Positions 12,901-26,100 of a stretch of DNA of 64,000 nt are shown piece after piece. Below the pieces are notes generated by a model. It was not told the DNA's origin, did no database searches, and saw nothing but the letters and a program-made list of their open reading frames with translations. The stretch is from Muricea muricata. Lineage: Eukaryota > Cnidaria > Anthozoa > Malacalcyonacea > Plexauridae. The DNA lies in NCBI GenBank assembly GCA_963855995.1, contig OY979717.1, forward strand, positions 21,799,906-21,863,905, written 5' to 3'. Both the position numbers and the translations under genes were made by a program. Within the stretch, counting starts at the first letter, position 1. Each line of letters starts with the position of its first letter.

Positions 12901-15900
12901 ACGAACAGTAGCTGTGAATGGTTAATAAGTCAATACAAAAACACTAAACTATAAAAAAGGATCAAATCCTAAACACTGATCATTATTGTTCAAGAAAGCC
13001 AATCATAAAACGTGTTCATATTGGACTGAACGTGCAGGTGTTACATCATTGGATAAGAAAACTTCACCCAATCAAAAAGCTTTCACAAGTGAAAAAATCA
13101 TACAATCAATCAAAACGCCCATAAGACAAATTTTTAACATGCAGTGAAATAAAAATTTTATTTCACGCGACTGTTGTAGCGATTTCTGCATAGTTGGCAA
13201 GTGCGTACAATTTTTATGAACGACTTGTGAACGCGTACGATTGCCAAACGAACGATTGAGTTTACCAGTTTTTCACAACAAGTGCATAATAAAAATCGGA
13301 CAAACGAGCCAACCATGCAGTTATTTATTTATGTCAAAAACATATTTATGACGCTGAGATTATTTTGACTGTGGAAGCCTGCATGTCAATAAAGGCGAAC
13401 AATGTCGAAACAAAATATTTGAGTCTTAAAACCATTTTTCTCTTCATTATTTGGCCTAAATGGTAAATCAAAGCCATTCTTCTTTCCGTTTCATGTTTTT
13501 CATTCAAAAAACTCTTCTTTTATTCGCATATAAACCAAATAACCCTTTCGCGCCTTTCTCAACACGGCGGACACGTTGTGAGCAAAATGACAATACGATT
13601 TTCTTCAATGGTAAGCAAAACCGTATAGCCAATCAAAATGCTGATACAATAATTTTTCACTAGTGAAAAAACCTCTAAAAACGCTTATATTCGCTTCTCA
13701 ACAGTGAAAATACGATTTTCATTTCACTCGTTTACCTCGCCAAAAACTCTAATGAATGGCATAAATGTAAATATCTTATATTCATAATTGTAAAAAAAAC
13801 ACACATTCAATTGGTTAACTGACCACATTAACAAGTCTGGTAAGCTTCATTTGAAATTGTACTTCTACAGGTTTGGAGCTGTTTTCAACCGGCCGTACAG
13901 AGGAGATATTATAACCGCCAAACAGCATGTGCATTAACCGATATTCGTCCGTTTCGTTGAGCTTTGGTAGTGAAATCGATAAAGTTCCTTGCATGACTAC
14001 AGGGACAAAAGAACATTTATTAGGTCGAGTCCTATACGAGCTGATATAGCCACTGAGCGATATCCTGGAACACACGCGTGGTATTCTTTGGCCTGCGTAT
14101 CAGGCCATACAAAAAAGTAAGGTCTGACACAAAAGCCGATATTTTTGTTTCTTCAGTCCAGAATCCAGACTGAGAGTTGATTGGTCTGTTCATGGTAAGT
14201 TAAAGAATGCATGTAAACCGTAATGTATTGCAGGTCAATACAGCGGTCAAGTCAGTGGTCGAGAAATTCAAGTTTTTATTTTGAAATTTGAATCCTTAAA
14301 ACCCTCAATCATCGTAGGGATACACACTTCTTGATACTAACACATTTTTAATGGGAATGCAATAAAGAAATAATTTTCTTGCCTATTTTTTTGTTGTAGG
14401 TAAATTTCCCAGGTAAGGTGTAAAAAGTGACAGTGTAAAGCATATGACGGTCGACACACATTCTTTAGTCTTTTTTATTAACTGGTGCTATTAGATTGTA
14501 CCATTTTTTATTATTTATAGAGTGTTATTATCTGTTATATGTGACATTCATAAAATATAAACTCTGCTCTATTATGTTGTGTGAGGCTGGGTATTCCGTA
14601 ACCGTGGAACGTTAAAGATGGTTTTATACCTCTGACAGCATTTTTTTATTGAAAGCGGATTTTCAATACGCTGACTTTCCGATGCGATTAATTCATCGTG
14701 CTCCGGTTTGTCCTTGTTTTTGGTCATATCGATATTTCCATGTGTGCTGGGATTAAGAGGCACAAACCTACTAAGGGATTTTCAATACACGCCCTCTGTG
14801 GAAATCAGCTTCGGTTGATTGGGTTAGCGTGAGTAAATAAGTTTTTTAACTTACTTTACTTATACGCTGACGCTCCAATGTAATTAACACGTCACCCATC
14901 AAGGTGACATTGTTTTTAGACAAATCGAGTGGTCTAACGATAAGAGACGAATCGCTCTTCTCAACGTTGATAGCAGACATGCAGCAAGGAGTCCGTAATT
15001 GATTGAAGTGTTACTCTTTATCTCCCGAAAATCAATTAATATTTCATTCCGCGAGCACTGTTTCTGCATTTCATCGATATAGCCCAGGGTCCGGTTGTAT
15101 AAAACTCTTAATCACTATTTTAATCACTGTTTTGCAGTTAAATAGTGATTAAGTACAAAATACGTTGTTCTGATTGGTTGACGTTTCCGCTAATCATAGT
15201 TAACTTTAATCACTTTTTTATACAACCGGCCCCTGGAGTTTCGGTTAACCCCTTCTTTCAAACATGAGAAGACATCGATCATTGTATCAGTATTAGATGT
15301 GAGGCCATTACAATTACACGCGCCAATGCAATAACTTGTCCCAAAGCGAATCTGTTATCAAAACATTAAATTGGCCTAGCCGTAGTTTTATTTTGTCGGC
15401 TTCTTGACCACTAAATTCCAGTTTCTTTTTTCTCCACCCCGTTATTATACTAGTAATTTGGTCACTGTAGGTTTTTCTTTCGTCGCCAGGGGATCGCCGA
15501 GTACCTCCCATTACGGTATTACATGTAGCTTCGATAAATTGTCTAAAAGATTCATAATCTCCCGTCCATGCAAGAAATTAAAGTTTAAATGATTATTAAG
15601 ATTGTAAGTAGTATATGTGGTGTATTTAGTTGATTTATCAGGTTCAGAGTTCATTAGAAGACACCTTGAATTAGATAATATACTGTCAGATTCTGAGCAC
15701 ACAATTACACGTGTGTTATTCATGGTTGAGAACTGACAAACCTGAAATTGCTCTCTATATTTCATGAAGCGTGTCAATGTACGAAGTGTCTTTTTTTACA
15801 AAAATATATTGTTTTGGTACTTATAATGTAGAATAAACAGAGATTAGAATTAAAAGTAATTTTGACGTGGTGGGTGGAAAATTTGTCAGGTGGTGAATTG

Positions 15901-18068
15901 CTGTTAAAAAGTCTATAAAGCCATAAAGAACCCAAGCCGTTTGAAACCAGGGTTGGTAGAATTTATGAGTGAGTAAGCCAAACCGTCGTCACTAGTATCG
16001 TCAAAATCAAAAAGAGAACAAAAGGCAAATAAAAAGGAAAACAATGAGCATTGTTACATATTGGGGTTATTTATGCAGGCCATCTACCAACCCTGTTTGA
16101 AATATCACGCAAAATTCCATAATTTTAGCAAATTAGCTTTGTACATGTTTTATTAATGCATTTATCTAATAGGGAGTTATCATATACAGTTCAAAAACGG
16201 ATCACTTACTGGTATATATGCCCAGTATTTATTTGCAGAATGATTTTACTCTGCTAACAAGTTCAGCGGCCGCTATTATTGATCACAAAGATCGTCTGCA
16301 AGGAATACACTTTACAATCTATAGAATCGCAAGACGATATATATTTGGAGAATTAAGACTATTTATAGCCCGATAGTAAATGAAAAGACGAAAATAAATG
16401 TTAAAATAATTGCATTGTCATGCAAGTGGGGGACTTAAAAGTAACAGACCCTGAGATAAAATATAGATTTTCAGTCGAGATATATTACCATCAATAACTG
16501 TTAGATGGCCACAGCTATGAATTTATTAATAACAGATCGGGTTCATGAATATTTTTCATTATAGATTGAAGCTGCTATAAAGTTCCGTTAAATAGATCTT
16601 CAACATGCTGAGATCAATTTGTAATTTCACGCCCGGTTTTGTAGGGGAATCTAAATGTTTCTTTAATATTTTCGTGCACTTAATTATTAATATTAATACA
16701 ACATTAAAATTTAAAACAAATGGAATAGAAGTTTTCTTTTTATTAATTTCATATAGTGAAAGCGTCGCTTTTTTAGGCATAAAACAAATGAATATATTCA
16801 AAACGCGACACATAATCTCACGCTACAGTGACCGCTCACACAGTTAAAGTTTACCCAAATTCTTGTGGAAGTTAATCATCGTTAAATACACAAATAATTC
16901 TTCTCTCTCGAAATTTCACTGACATTAAAATATTTCACTTAATAGTTTGAGCCACATACATTCATCGCGGGTGCATTAATTCGAAGGGGGTTATTTTGAA
17001 GCGTATACGAACGAACAATCAATCGAACGAACAATGTCTCCTGTCGGATGTTATAACATTTATAAAACGTTTATAAAAAAAATTCTGCACGCGTAGCTAC
17101 GTACGCATGTAGCGCATTATAAAAAGAAAATTTTCAAAGGATATTGAAAAATAGATTATATATACAAATAATAATCTATCTATATGAAGACTGCGGATTT
17201 GTGAAAGTAAACGTTTTGGCTTGATTTTTCGTAATTGCACAACGAAAAAGATCAATGAAAAAGGTTTTTAACTTTTTGGCACGAAATACTTATATGTATG
17301 ATAGTCGAAGCGACTGATATGTATGTGTTTTGAGCTATATAGGAATGACTACTGCACATAGACATGCAGTTTAAACTTACGTAGCGTAATATATACTTAA
17401 CCACAATACGTGGTTACACACGTCTCATGAGATTTACATATGTCAAATAATAACCGTAAACCACTTTTTTCTAAACATGCAGTCATTAGCGTGTGATTCA
17501 TGTATCTGATATAATTATACATTCTATTTCATGTACAATGCCATTAGATCCGATTTTAGTTTCTATATAATCTTTATATATATATATAGCTACTACGATT
17601 TTGCATTGTGTAACATTTAATAAAGAAAAACGTGAAACCGTGAAATCAAACGATGTCCACATAATCGCGGGAAGCAATGGGAAAATAAAAGATCACTTTT
17701 GGATTATAGAACTTTCTCCCAACGTTTTAAGGTTGAAAACCAGATTTAAATCAAACCATCTTTGAATCCAAACAGCAACGTTCACGTTCGCAGATAGTTT
17801 CAAATACATGACCTTGAGTTTATTTATCAATTGCCATATTGCAGTTGAAAGGCTAATATCGATTGAAATCCGTTAGGCTATCCGCTTGTAGATTGGAAGT
17901 GAACAATGCATGGATTTACTGATTTTAATCAACACAGTACGCAAATATTACTAAAATTCGAATAACAGATAAACAAAATGAGAAAAAAAATAAAAAGCAA
18001 GACTTACGGCAACAAAACACGATGATTAGAAAAACTTGAAATGATCTGAAATTGTATCTCATCCCCAT
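9232..18068 (-). CDS. nicotinic acetylcholine receptor-like Cys-loop channel subunit (6 exons, 439 aa)
   Basis: Joined minus-strand exons 18008-18068, 13824-13996, 12403-12447, 11952-12061, 11044-11273 and 9232-9932 give 1320 bp in frame. Visible in order: hydrophobic signal peptide (residues 1-21), ligand-binding domain with loop D tryptophans W90/W95, loop A WVPD (121-124), a Cys-loop C166-x13-C180, loop B SWTF (186-189), TM1 about 250-272, TM2 280-299 with GER before the pore and the 9' leucine L289, TM3 310-334, a short TM3-TM4 loop of about 73 residues, and TM4 about 408-432. Glutamate E279 at the -1' ring predicts a cation channel. The paired cysteines of alpha-subunit loop C are absent between W215 and TM1, so this looks like a non-alpha subunit that would need an alpha partner. 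The 45-bp and 110-bp exons match the classic sizes of animal nAChR genes. The family call is firm; ligand and subunit type are inferred. Confidence 0.93.
10393..10419 (+). other. G-quadruplex motif
   Basis: Repeated runs of three or four G spaced by 1-4 bases (GGGAGGAGGGTGGGG and again). It lies in intron 5 of the nAChR-like gene on the non-coding strand. Confidence 0.7.
11044..11273 (-). CDS. nAChR-like gene, exon 5 (Cys-loop)
   Basis: 230 bp, residues 131-206. Contains the disulfide Cys-loop C166 to C180 with the FPFD signature inside (FPFDTQLC), and loop B SWTFTSD. The donor lies just before loop C. Confidence 0.96.
11952..12061 (-). CDS. nAChR-like gene, exon 4 (110 bp, loop A)
   Basis: 110 bp, residues 94-129 plus two bases. 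Carries KWTNPFLQW, the YGNI turn and the loop A motif VWVPDTALIN. The donor is GTAAGT. The length of 110 bp equals the classic exon 4 of vertebrate nAChR genes. Confidence 0.94.
12403..12447 (-). CDS. nAChR-like gene, exon 3 (45 bp)
   Basis: 45 bp, residues 79-93, ending DVWITQ, the strand leading into loop D. Exactly 45 bp and phase 0 at both ends, the size known for exon 3 of animal nAChR genes. Flanked by AG acceptor and GT donor. Too short for ordinary ORF scans. Confidence 0.92.
12524..12684. mobile_element. foldback MITE in nAChR intron
   Basis: TAGACCGTATGCATAAA at the left is mirrored by TTTATGCATAAGGTCTA at the right, with inner arms around CAGACCGTGTATCCT. TA steps flank both ends. 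Confidence 0.75.
13190..13320. repeat. diverged copy of the 8038-8183 foldback
   Basis: Shares GTGCGTAC, ATTTTTAT, the GAACGA core and the terminal CCAACCATGCAG with the 8-kb copy. Lies in intron 2 of the nAChR-like gene. Confidence 0.5.
13824..13996 (-). CDS. nAChR-like gene, exon 2 (N-terminal helix and first strand)
   Basis: 173 bp, residues 22-78. Contains DEYRLMHMLFGGYN and VRPVEN, the characteristic N-terminal helix and turn of nicotinic subunits. The acceptor has a good pyrimidine tract (TGTTCTTTTGTCCCTGTAG). N-glycosylation sequons NET, NIS and NSS are present. Confidence 0.93.
15084..15236. mobile_element. 153-bp hairpin MITE
   Basis: CCAGGGTCCGGTTGTATAAA and its near-exact complement form the ends, with TTAATCAC inner arms. 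Lies in intron 1 of the nAChR-like gene. Confidence 0.8.
15795..15920. repeat. fragment related to the 21866-22639 element
   Basis: Shares TTTTGGTACTTATAAT and AAAAGTAATTTTGAC..GG(T)GG segments with the element between the TA tracts. Orientation and limits are approximate. Confidence 0.55.
18008..18068 (-). CDS. nAChR-like gene, exon 1 (signal peptide)
   Basis: 61 coding bp, residues 1-20 plus one base. The start is the first of two nearby ATGs (M1 and M3); the core FQVFLIIVFCC is a typical secretion signal. The donor is GTAAGT. The exon is separated from exon 2 by a 4-kb intron, but the split codon closes correctly, which is the main support for the link. Confidence 0.8.
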
Positions 18069-20740
18069 GTTGCCTAAAAAGCAAAATCATCCGTTGATTT
18101 CTATTTGACAAAAAACGGTTGTGTAGAAACTAAATCGAACGAAACAAAAAGCTCAAATTCAAGTAGTACGTACCTTTTTTTTAAAGTGGTGATTAGTGGA
18201 AGTTGTTTCCAGCAGAGTACGTATAGCTATGACGGCGTTACTCGACCAACGCACTCCTTTTATATAACTATACTCACCCCAGGAGACTGGACACAAGTAA
18301 TTATATGACTTAAGATATGGGCATATAAACATGAAACGCCTTGATTAAGTGGACACTTTTCTCGCTTGTAATTAGAAGGTGAATAAAAATGTAGACAATT
18401 CTAAAATATTTCAATTCTTCAAACTGAAAATCTCGAATTTTGGCCCATATGAGTATAGATATTTTTCATATCTTGAAAAAATAAATATGTTTTCTGTCAT
18501 ATCATAGTTTTTAAATGTTGTTTATATATTTTAAAAATATTACACAATTTGACTGAAATCATGTCCAACGTGAAGCTATACACCAGCGTATTATTTCTCG
18601 TGCAAAAGTATATAGCACTCATCAATCCTGACTTCGATGAATTATGGCTGAAAGACTGCAACATTTTCCAAGTTTTGGAGGTCAGATTGGAGATCAAGAG
18701 TTACTTTGACCGTCCTGAAACCCATTCCAGATTCGCATGTGAATTACGAATTATTTTTCAGATTTCAGAATGATTTCGAGACAACATCTCCAATATTAGA
18801 TTTTTCATTAGCTGCGCATACTTTGAGATCGGCGACACCCTTGAACTGCAGACAATTCAAAATTGCACCATGCAAAATAGGTTCTAAATAGCCATTGCAT
18901 GCAAGGGTCAGCAAATTAGCACGAGCTTGATAAGTTACCTTTTGTATAAAATCACACGTGCATGATGTAATATAACGTGCACACTCAGTTTTGAATATAT
19001 ATACAGTTTCAACACACACGTTCAACGCAAATCAACAACATCTACAAGATTACAAGAGTCCAATAAGTTATCAAGTATATGAAAAATTAAGTCTCCTTTA
19101 TGCCGATACTACAAAAAAAAAGAAAGCGCTCCCAACTAATAAATGCAAAAACGCCAACAACCCATTATTCACAATTGATAATCCAGTCGTGGTTTTTCGG
19201 TGCACGCCAAAATTCAATGTTTATCGTTTACTTATTGATGATGTACACAGCCATTACTTGATAGCGACAACCTTTTTATAATTTGCAACAATATTTGCAT
19301 CCTTATAAATTTTGTCTTTCAAGCTGATATGTTACAATGTATGGAGCAACTTAAAGTGCCTATGACACGAAATTTTGTCTAACTATATTTTTACTGCATT
19401 GCAAGGATCACTAAAAAAACAATATAATTTTTTTTGTATAGAATTTTTGTAATTGTTTTCTTCGTCGAGATATTTAAGTGAATAAGCAAATACCACAACT
19501 TGTGACATTACATGATAACGATTTGAAAAATCGTCATTTCTTTAAAAGTAATGAAACTATCATACACATAATTGCTGGTGGTATTATAATATAGTTATTA
19601 ATCATAGCTTACGCTCATACAAGTGCAGTTTTAATTATCTCTTACTGTTAATATATTGGCAATCTTATAAGCACGTTGGCAATCTTGTATACACTATAAT
19701 GTCTGTATTTGCATATTCAATAAAAAAATTTGACTGTTTTAGCAAAGAAGAGTTGCAAACGTTCTATATAGGCGATTGTGTTGTCTCCTCTTACTTGCAA
19801 ATGAAAACCACTAAAATGCTGGTCACGTAGCTTTATCAGCAAGCACAGAAAAGGTCGTATTAACTTTAGCAATACGTATGCAGTATATTGTTATGAAACA
19901 TGTATTTATTTCTGTTTTAATATTCATTGTGTCACTCAAATTCACGCGAATCTTAAATGATTCTACAGCTAACGGAACAGGCGTCCAAATGTCTTATTGT
20001 TAGATTAATTAATGTACATTTCACAATCTCCTACATCATTCAACCTAAATATATCCACCTGTATTAGTGCCAAGTGATCAGTCTTGGATAGGGATTGTAT
20101 GGAACTCCTACTTTCCCGTACCAACTCAATGTATTGTTAATTATTTGAAATAAAGACTTAAAAGTAAATTGTATTCACTCATTTGAGCATTCACTGATTA
20201 GAAGATCTCGCTTGGTTTCGAGGCCCTCGCGCAAAAGCTGAGTTGATCCCCAGAAGGCCTCGTAACAATATGATGGGACAAACGTTTTTTAAACAATAAA
20301 TCATAAAGGTTTTCGTATGATCTTTATTAATACGACAATATATTTTCACTTACGAAGATTCATTTTTCTACCACACGCAATTGCACACGATTAGATAAAC
20401 CAGATGATTATATTCGTAACACGCATACCGCCGGAGTATGGAGTATATAATTATAAAGTACGTTGTTACACAAACAAATAATCAGACATGTGTTAATAAT
20501 ATAGGTTTTTAATTCTCAAAACGGTGGGGAAAGTTTGGCTGTTATTAAATTTCTCCAATTTAAGAAGGCTTCCTACAGTTTCGGTAGAATTTATTTACGT
20601 TTTAGACGTCTGTTCGACAAATATTTAAACATTTCTTATCGTCATTATCGACGGAAAAAAATTCAGCCTTTGCATCCTGATATATAAATTTAAATTGTAT
20701 GGAATTGACATATATATATATTTTGTACATACGCGTTTTT
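18069..20740. other. intergenic between the two channel genes
   Basis: No gene supported. Open frames near 18.5-19.3 kb are short and lack splice or protein features. TTAAAGTGCCTATGACAC at 19351-19368 matches the end of the 35.7-kb TTAA element, with no partner end found nearby. Confidence 0.55.
19351..19385. repeat. solitary end of the TTAA MITE family
   Basis: TTAAAGTGCCTATGACAC followed by GAAATTTT matches the right end of the 35667-36143 element. No partner end is seen, so this is a truncated copy. Confidence 0.65.
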
Positions 20741-20756
20741 GTTGCTGAGAGAACCA

Positions 20757-21046
20757 TCCTCAGAGAACCATCCTCAGAGATATGAAAGACTAGATTTATA
20801 TTAATCTGACACTGCAGAGAACGACGAAAAATTCGTTGTCTCGAGCGGGATTCGAACTCGATCGCTCCACCAATCGAGCCATCGATTGGCAGCGAGTCTT
20901 ATCCAATTTAAGTGCACGAAATGTTTTCGTCACGAAAATATATGGTAGAGCGGCGGTCTAGAAGCCCGAATATGCGAGTTCCAATCCCGCTCGAGACAAC
21001 GAATTTTTCTTTGTTCTCTGCAGTGTCAGATTAATATGAATCTAGT
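20757..21046. repeat. head-to-head SINE-like pair with tRNA-type promoter boxes
   Basis: Two inverted copies share CTGACACTGCAGAGAAC and TTCGTTGTCTCGAGCGGGAT. The minus copy has a B-box-like GAGTTCGAATCCC (about 20844-20856). The plus copy has an A-box-like TGGTAGAGCGG (20942-20952) and a B-box-like GAGTTCCAATCCC. This resembles tRNA-derived SINE heads; neither half folds into a full tRNA by eye. Confidence 0.55.
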
Positions 21047-21728
21047 TTTTAAATTGAAAATCTTTACTTTTATTATCTACATGCAGGTCATTTACTTGAT
21101 CAAGCGCAAAAAATCCTTGTTCTCCGCTTGTTTTAGAAAAACGATTATCGTTTTGATCTCCAGTTATGATAGGTTTTTGAGATAACACAAGTATGACAAG
21201 TTGCCATGCAGCAAGGGTCACCATTCTTCCCTTAAACACAATCGATATTATTCATCGTGCCGTGATCGTGGGTTATTTTAAAAGTGTGAATGAAAATTGA
21301 TTTTCATATGGACTCAGTTCCGCCTTTTCAAAGACTTTCATCTGAAATCACTACACGAATGTGTAAGTTATTGGTAATATTTTCACCATTTTTCAAATCA
21401 ATGAAGGTTTTTAAAGTGACCAGGGAGGATGACAAAACTGCTTGTGTATCCTATCAAATAAAATTGAATATTGCGGAAGGTCAAACAGTCAAAAAATTCC
21501 ATTCGAGGAAGTTATATTATAATTTCAACAAATTGTGGAGGAAAATCTCGGTTAATAAAACACCCCAGCGCGCTAAATTGCTACCAAGCAGGGGGTGTCG
21601 GCGTTACTGTACATACATTCCAGTTTTTAACAGTCGGCTTATCCTATTTCCTAAAGACATATCATGCGGGCAAATTTCAATTTCGGCTTCTTTGTAGTTT
21701 ATACTTTCTATTAACTGACACAGTCTCA

Positions 21729-22858
<1,130 letters not shown>

Positions 22859-23012
22859 TTATAAAGCGGAATTGACCAACTGTATATTACCAACTGTGAA
22901 TATTACTATGTTTTAATTATTAAAAATTCATTAAATCTCTACTATCATAAATTACGTACACCCACATTTGTAGCTAAATTACAAATTGAAATACTCAGTT
23001 AATCCTCAGAGG

Positions 23013-23188
23013 TTAATCCTGTTTAATTACTTTTTCATGGACAGGTGATGTTTCATAAACGTAACTTCTATAGCGAAATCGATCAGGTAGCACGTAAAGC
23101 GCCAAAGTATCCACAATTGTCGCTGTTAAAGTCAGTAATCCCATTCCAGAGACAAGTCTGATAACAAGAGAGGTCAGGGAAAATTTAC
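23013..23188 (-). CDS. P2X-like gene, exon 7 (TM2 and C-tail, stop)
   Basis: 176 bp, residues 306-362. GKFSLTSLVIRLVSGMGLL opens TM2, with D331 in TIVDTL. The tail is short (24 residues). A possible polyadenylation signal ATTAAA lies on the minus strand at 22912-22917, about 100 bp past the stop. Confidence 0.93.
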
Positions 23189-26100
23189 CTGCAAAAAATA
23201 ACGCTGTTGGGATACCGAATACACGTATACATATGACGCATATTGTTTTATCTTCTAACGCTAAAATCATCACGCTTAATTTAGAAATCGGAAAACATAC
23301 ACAACTGCGCATATACGTATGCGTGAGGGCGAATGCGAATAAGATTTTTAGTCGAAGCTTAAACTGTTATTTTCCCTTAATTTAAAACCAGCAAAAGAAT
23401 GAAAAACTACCTGAGAGTGAATCAAATCTTGCATTCTCCCGACAGACCTTCAGGACAAGGATTTTGTCTGTATCACCTATCTATGGAGTTTCACAGAATC
23501 CCCAAACAGTTCGTGGAGCTTCTCAATACTGAACGTTATCTACTTTGACATGTATTGAATACGATTCAGAGCAAAGGAAGAAGCTTCAAACTTCTTTTTC
23601 TGCATATCTTCCACCTTTCATTGCAATTTTATAGACTTAATTACTCTTTCTTTGCCAATTCGTCGTCCAAAATAAGATTAACAACACTCATCAGCATTAG
23701 ATAGACGCCATTTTGAATAAAAATCACTCTATATATATAGACTGTCGAGGAGCCACTCGCCCAGCTGAAAACTCGTATAATCGTAAAGCGCATATACAGT
23801 AGGATGCGAGATTTAGGGGACACGAGTTTCGGCAACTTCGCTACGAAGTTCGGAATACTACAGTGAAAAGTTAGCCGAAATCGACTGTAAGACCCACGCC
23901 CTGCGGGCGCCATGTTTCCACACGATTTCCAATGTCCACTTGTGTTGATATAACTGTATACAAACGCGCGATACAGCACAGAACAGTGCATAAGATAAAT
24001 TTTGAAGGGTTTAATGGTTGACCGCTCGAATGTGCTAAGCTTGATCATGATTGTTGATTTAGGATTTATCACGAACAACCGGGTTTTTTTCATAAACTCG
24101 ATCCAGTAGCTTCTCAGTATCGCATGCATCCAGATATTTTAAGAGAAAAAAGTTATATAATTTACCTACCAAGCATTCCCGCTTGATGGAACTCGATCTT
24201 GACGCCATATCGTTTGCGAAGAACTCGAGACTTCGGTGAAGAGGTGATGTCATTCGTTCCATTAAATATAGGTGTTAGCTCATTGACTCGATAATCAGCA
24301 TAAGGTATGCGTGAAACGTGGTAGCCATATTGAATAGGACTGAAACAACAAAATTAACGGTCAACACACACGGATATACCGTAATTGACATCCTGCTATA
24401 TATCCGTAACTTGCATGTCACATTGCAGTCATGCAGAAACATGCGCTCCGAAAAATGTTAATCTATTCATTTGCTAACGCTGTGAAATTCATTTGATAAA
24501 TTCCGCAATATTTTGGGGAAGTTCTTCAAAAATTTTACAACCTGCTGTTAAAATGTGGCAATCAAAATAAAAGGAGCCAAAAAAATTCAGTCTATTGGCA
24601 CGGCTGAAAACTTGGCCTCGTTTACACGACGATAAATTTTACAGTATTATACGCGAGATTTCAAATTATTAAATTTGAGACAACAGAGTTTGTCTGTATA
24701 GAGGTGGATACAGGACTGACAAAGTACTTAAAGAAATACTGACATCATTAACGTTCCCAAATATACTCTCACAGCTTTCTCTAGGTTTGCAAAAACAGCA
24801 ATCTTTCTACGTATGTATGTCATGAAGGTTGTAAATTGTCAGTGGCATCGCTTTTGGCCATGCCTTTACAGGATATCCTAAAGGTCGAAATGTCGAGAGA
24901 GCACTGGGACCGAGTTGCCCCTGTGTTTTGTGTATTTCTCACTCACTGGGACTGTATCTACTTCACCAAATTTAGCTAAAGAGGGAGCGCGTAGCGCGAC
25001 AATAAGCGTACTGTTTTGCTATATCAAAACTATTCTCACTCACTGGGACTGTATCTACTTCCCCAAATTTAGCTAAACCGCGAGCCCGAAGGGCGAGTAA
25101 TGATTGTCGCGCTACGCGCTTTCTTTTAGCTAAATTTGGTGAAGTAGATACAGTCCCAGTGAGTGAGAAATGTTACAACCCAAGAATGACTCGATATTGA
25201 TAGTTATTATATGTATGGGGATACACAAAACACAGGGACAACTCGGTCCCAGTGCTCTCTCGACATTTCGGCCTTTAGGGTATCCTATAAAGCCATGATC
25301 GCTTTTTCGACAAGAAACTTACCCTGACCCAAACCACGTTCCCTCGGTATTTGTGTATTTAATGGTAACATGTAGAACCAGACCATGACGACGGTATGTT
25401 TTGCCCTTTGCGTTCAAAGCATCAGAAACCTCTTCCAGACATTTTACGCCAGCAGCCGAGAATAATTCTCGGATTGATAATTTGTCTGCTCCTTTTTTCA
25501 TCCTTGATTTAGAATACAAGAGGAGAGAAGATAAGCTCAAAACAATTGTATAATCTGTAAATAAATTGGAAACTCGAATTCACGAGTAATTTAATCATTA
25601 TTGACTTGTCTAAAACAATTACAGCACCACCAAGAAATTCGACAATCATATCAACAACATGGCGTGCCCTTACAGTAATTATGCGAGATACGTTTTCTTA
25701 AATATAGTTTAAGTTGATCGTTACGAATATCAATAATTCATTAACAGAAAAAGGTTCTGTGCCACATGGGTGTATATATTCTATGACTTGTTCTGTGGCA
25801 CAACCGGGGTGTATATAATTATTATAAATGTATTTAGAAGGGGAGAAATGGACGAAAGAGAAAGGGGCAAAGAAGAAAGACGAGAGAACGAGAAAGAAGG
25901 GGGAGAGGGAAGGAGGGAATACAAGGAAAAGGAATGGCGAAACTGTGAAAACATAAAGAATAGAAAAAAAAGACGTAAAATTGGGGAAAACAATTAAAAC
26001 AAAGAAAGAAATGACAAAGAGTAATGAGAGGTAAGAGTCAAGATAATAAAGTGAGGGTTAAGGAGAAATAAGGGTAAAAATATACATATATGACATCTAA

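Noticed and set aside
15314..15777. Two overlapping minus-strand frames in nAChR intron 1
   Set aside because: A combined 87-codon reading is possible, but no motif or splice sites support an exon.
23641..24129. 162-codon minus-strand open frame
   Set aside because: Lies in P2X intron 6; not P2X-like, and splice phase works without it.
25770..25997. Charged Arg/Glu/Lys frame
   Set aside because: Low-complexity translation of a polypurine tract inside a P2X intron.
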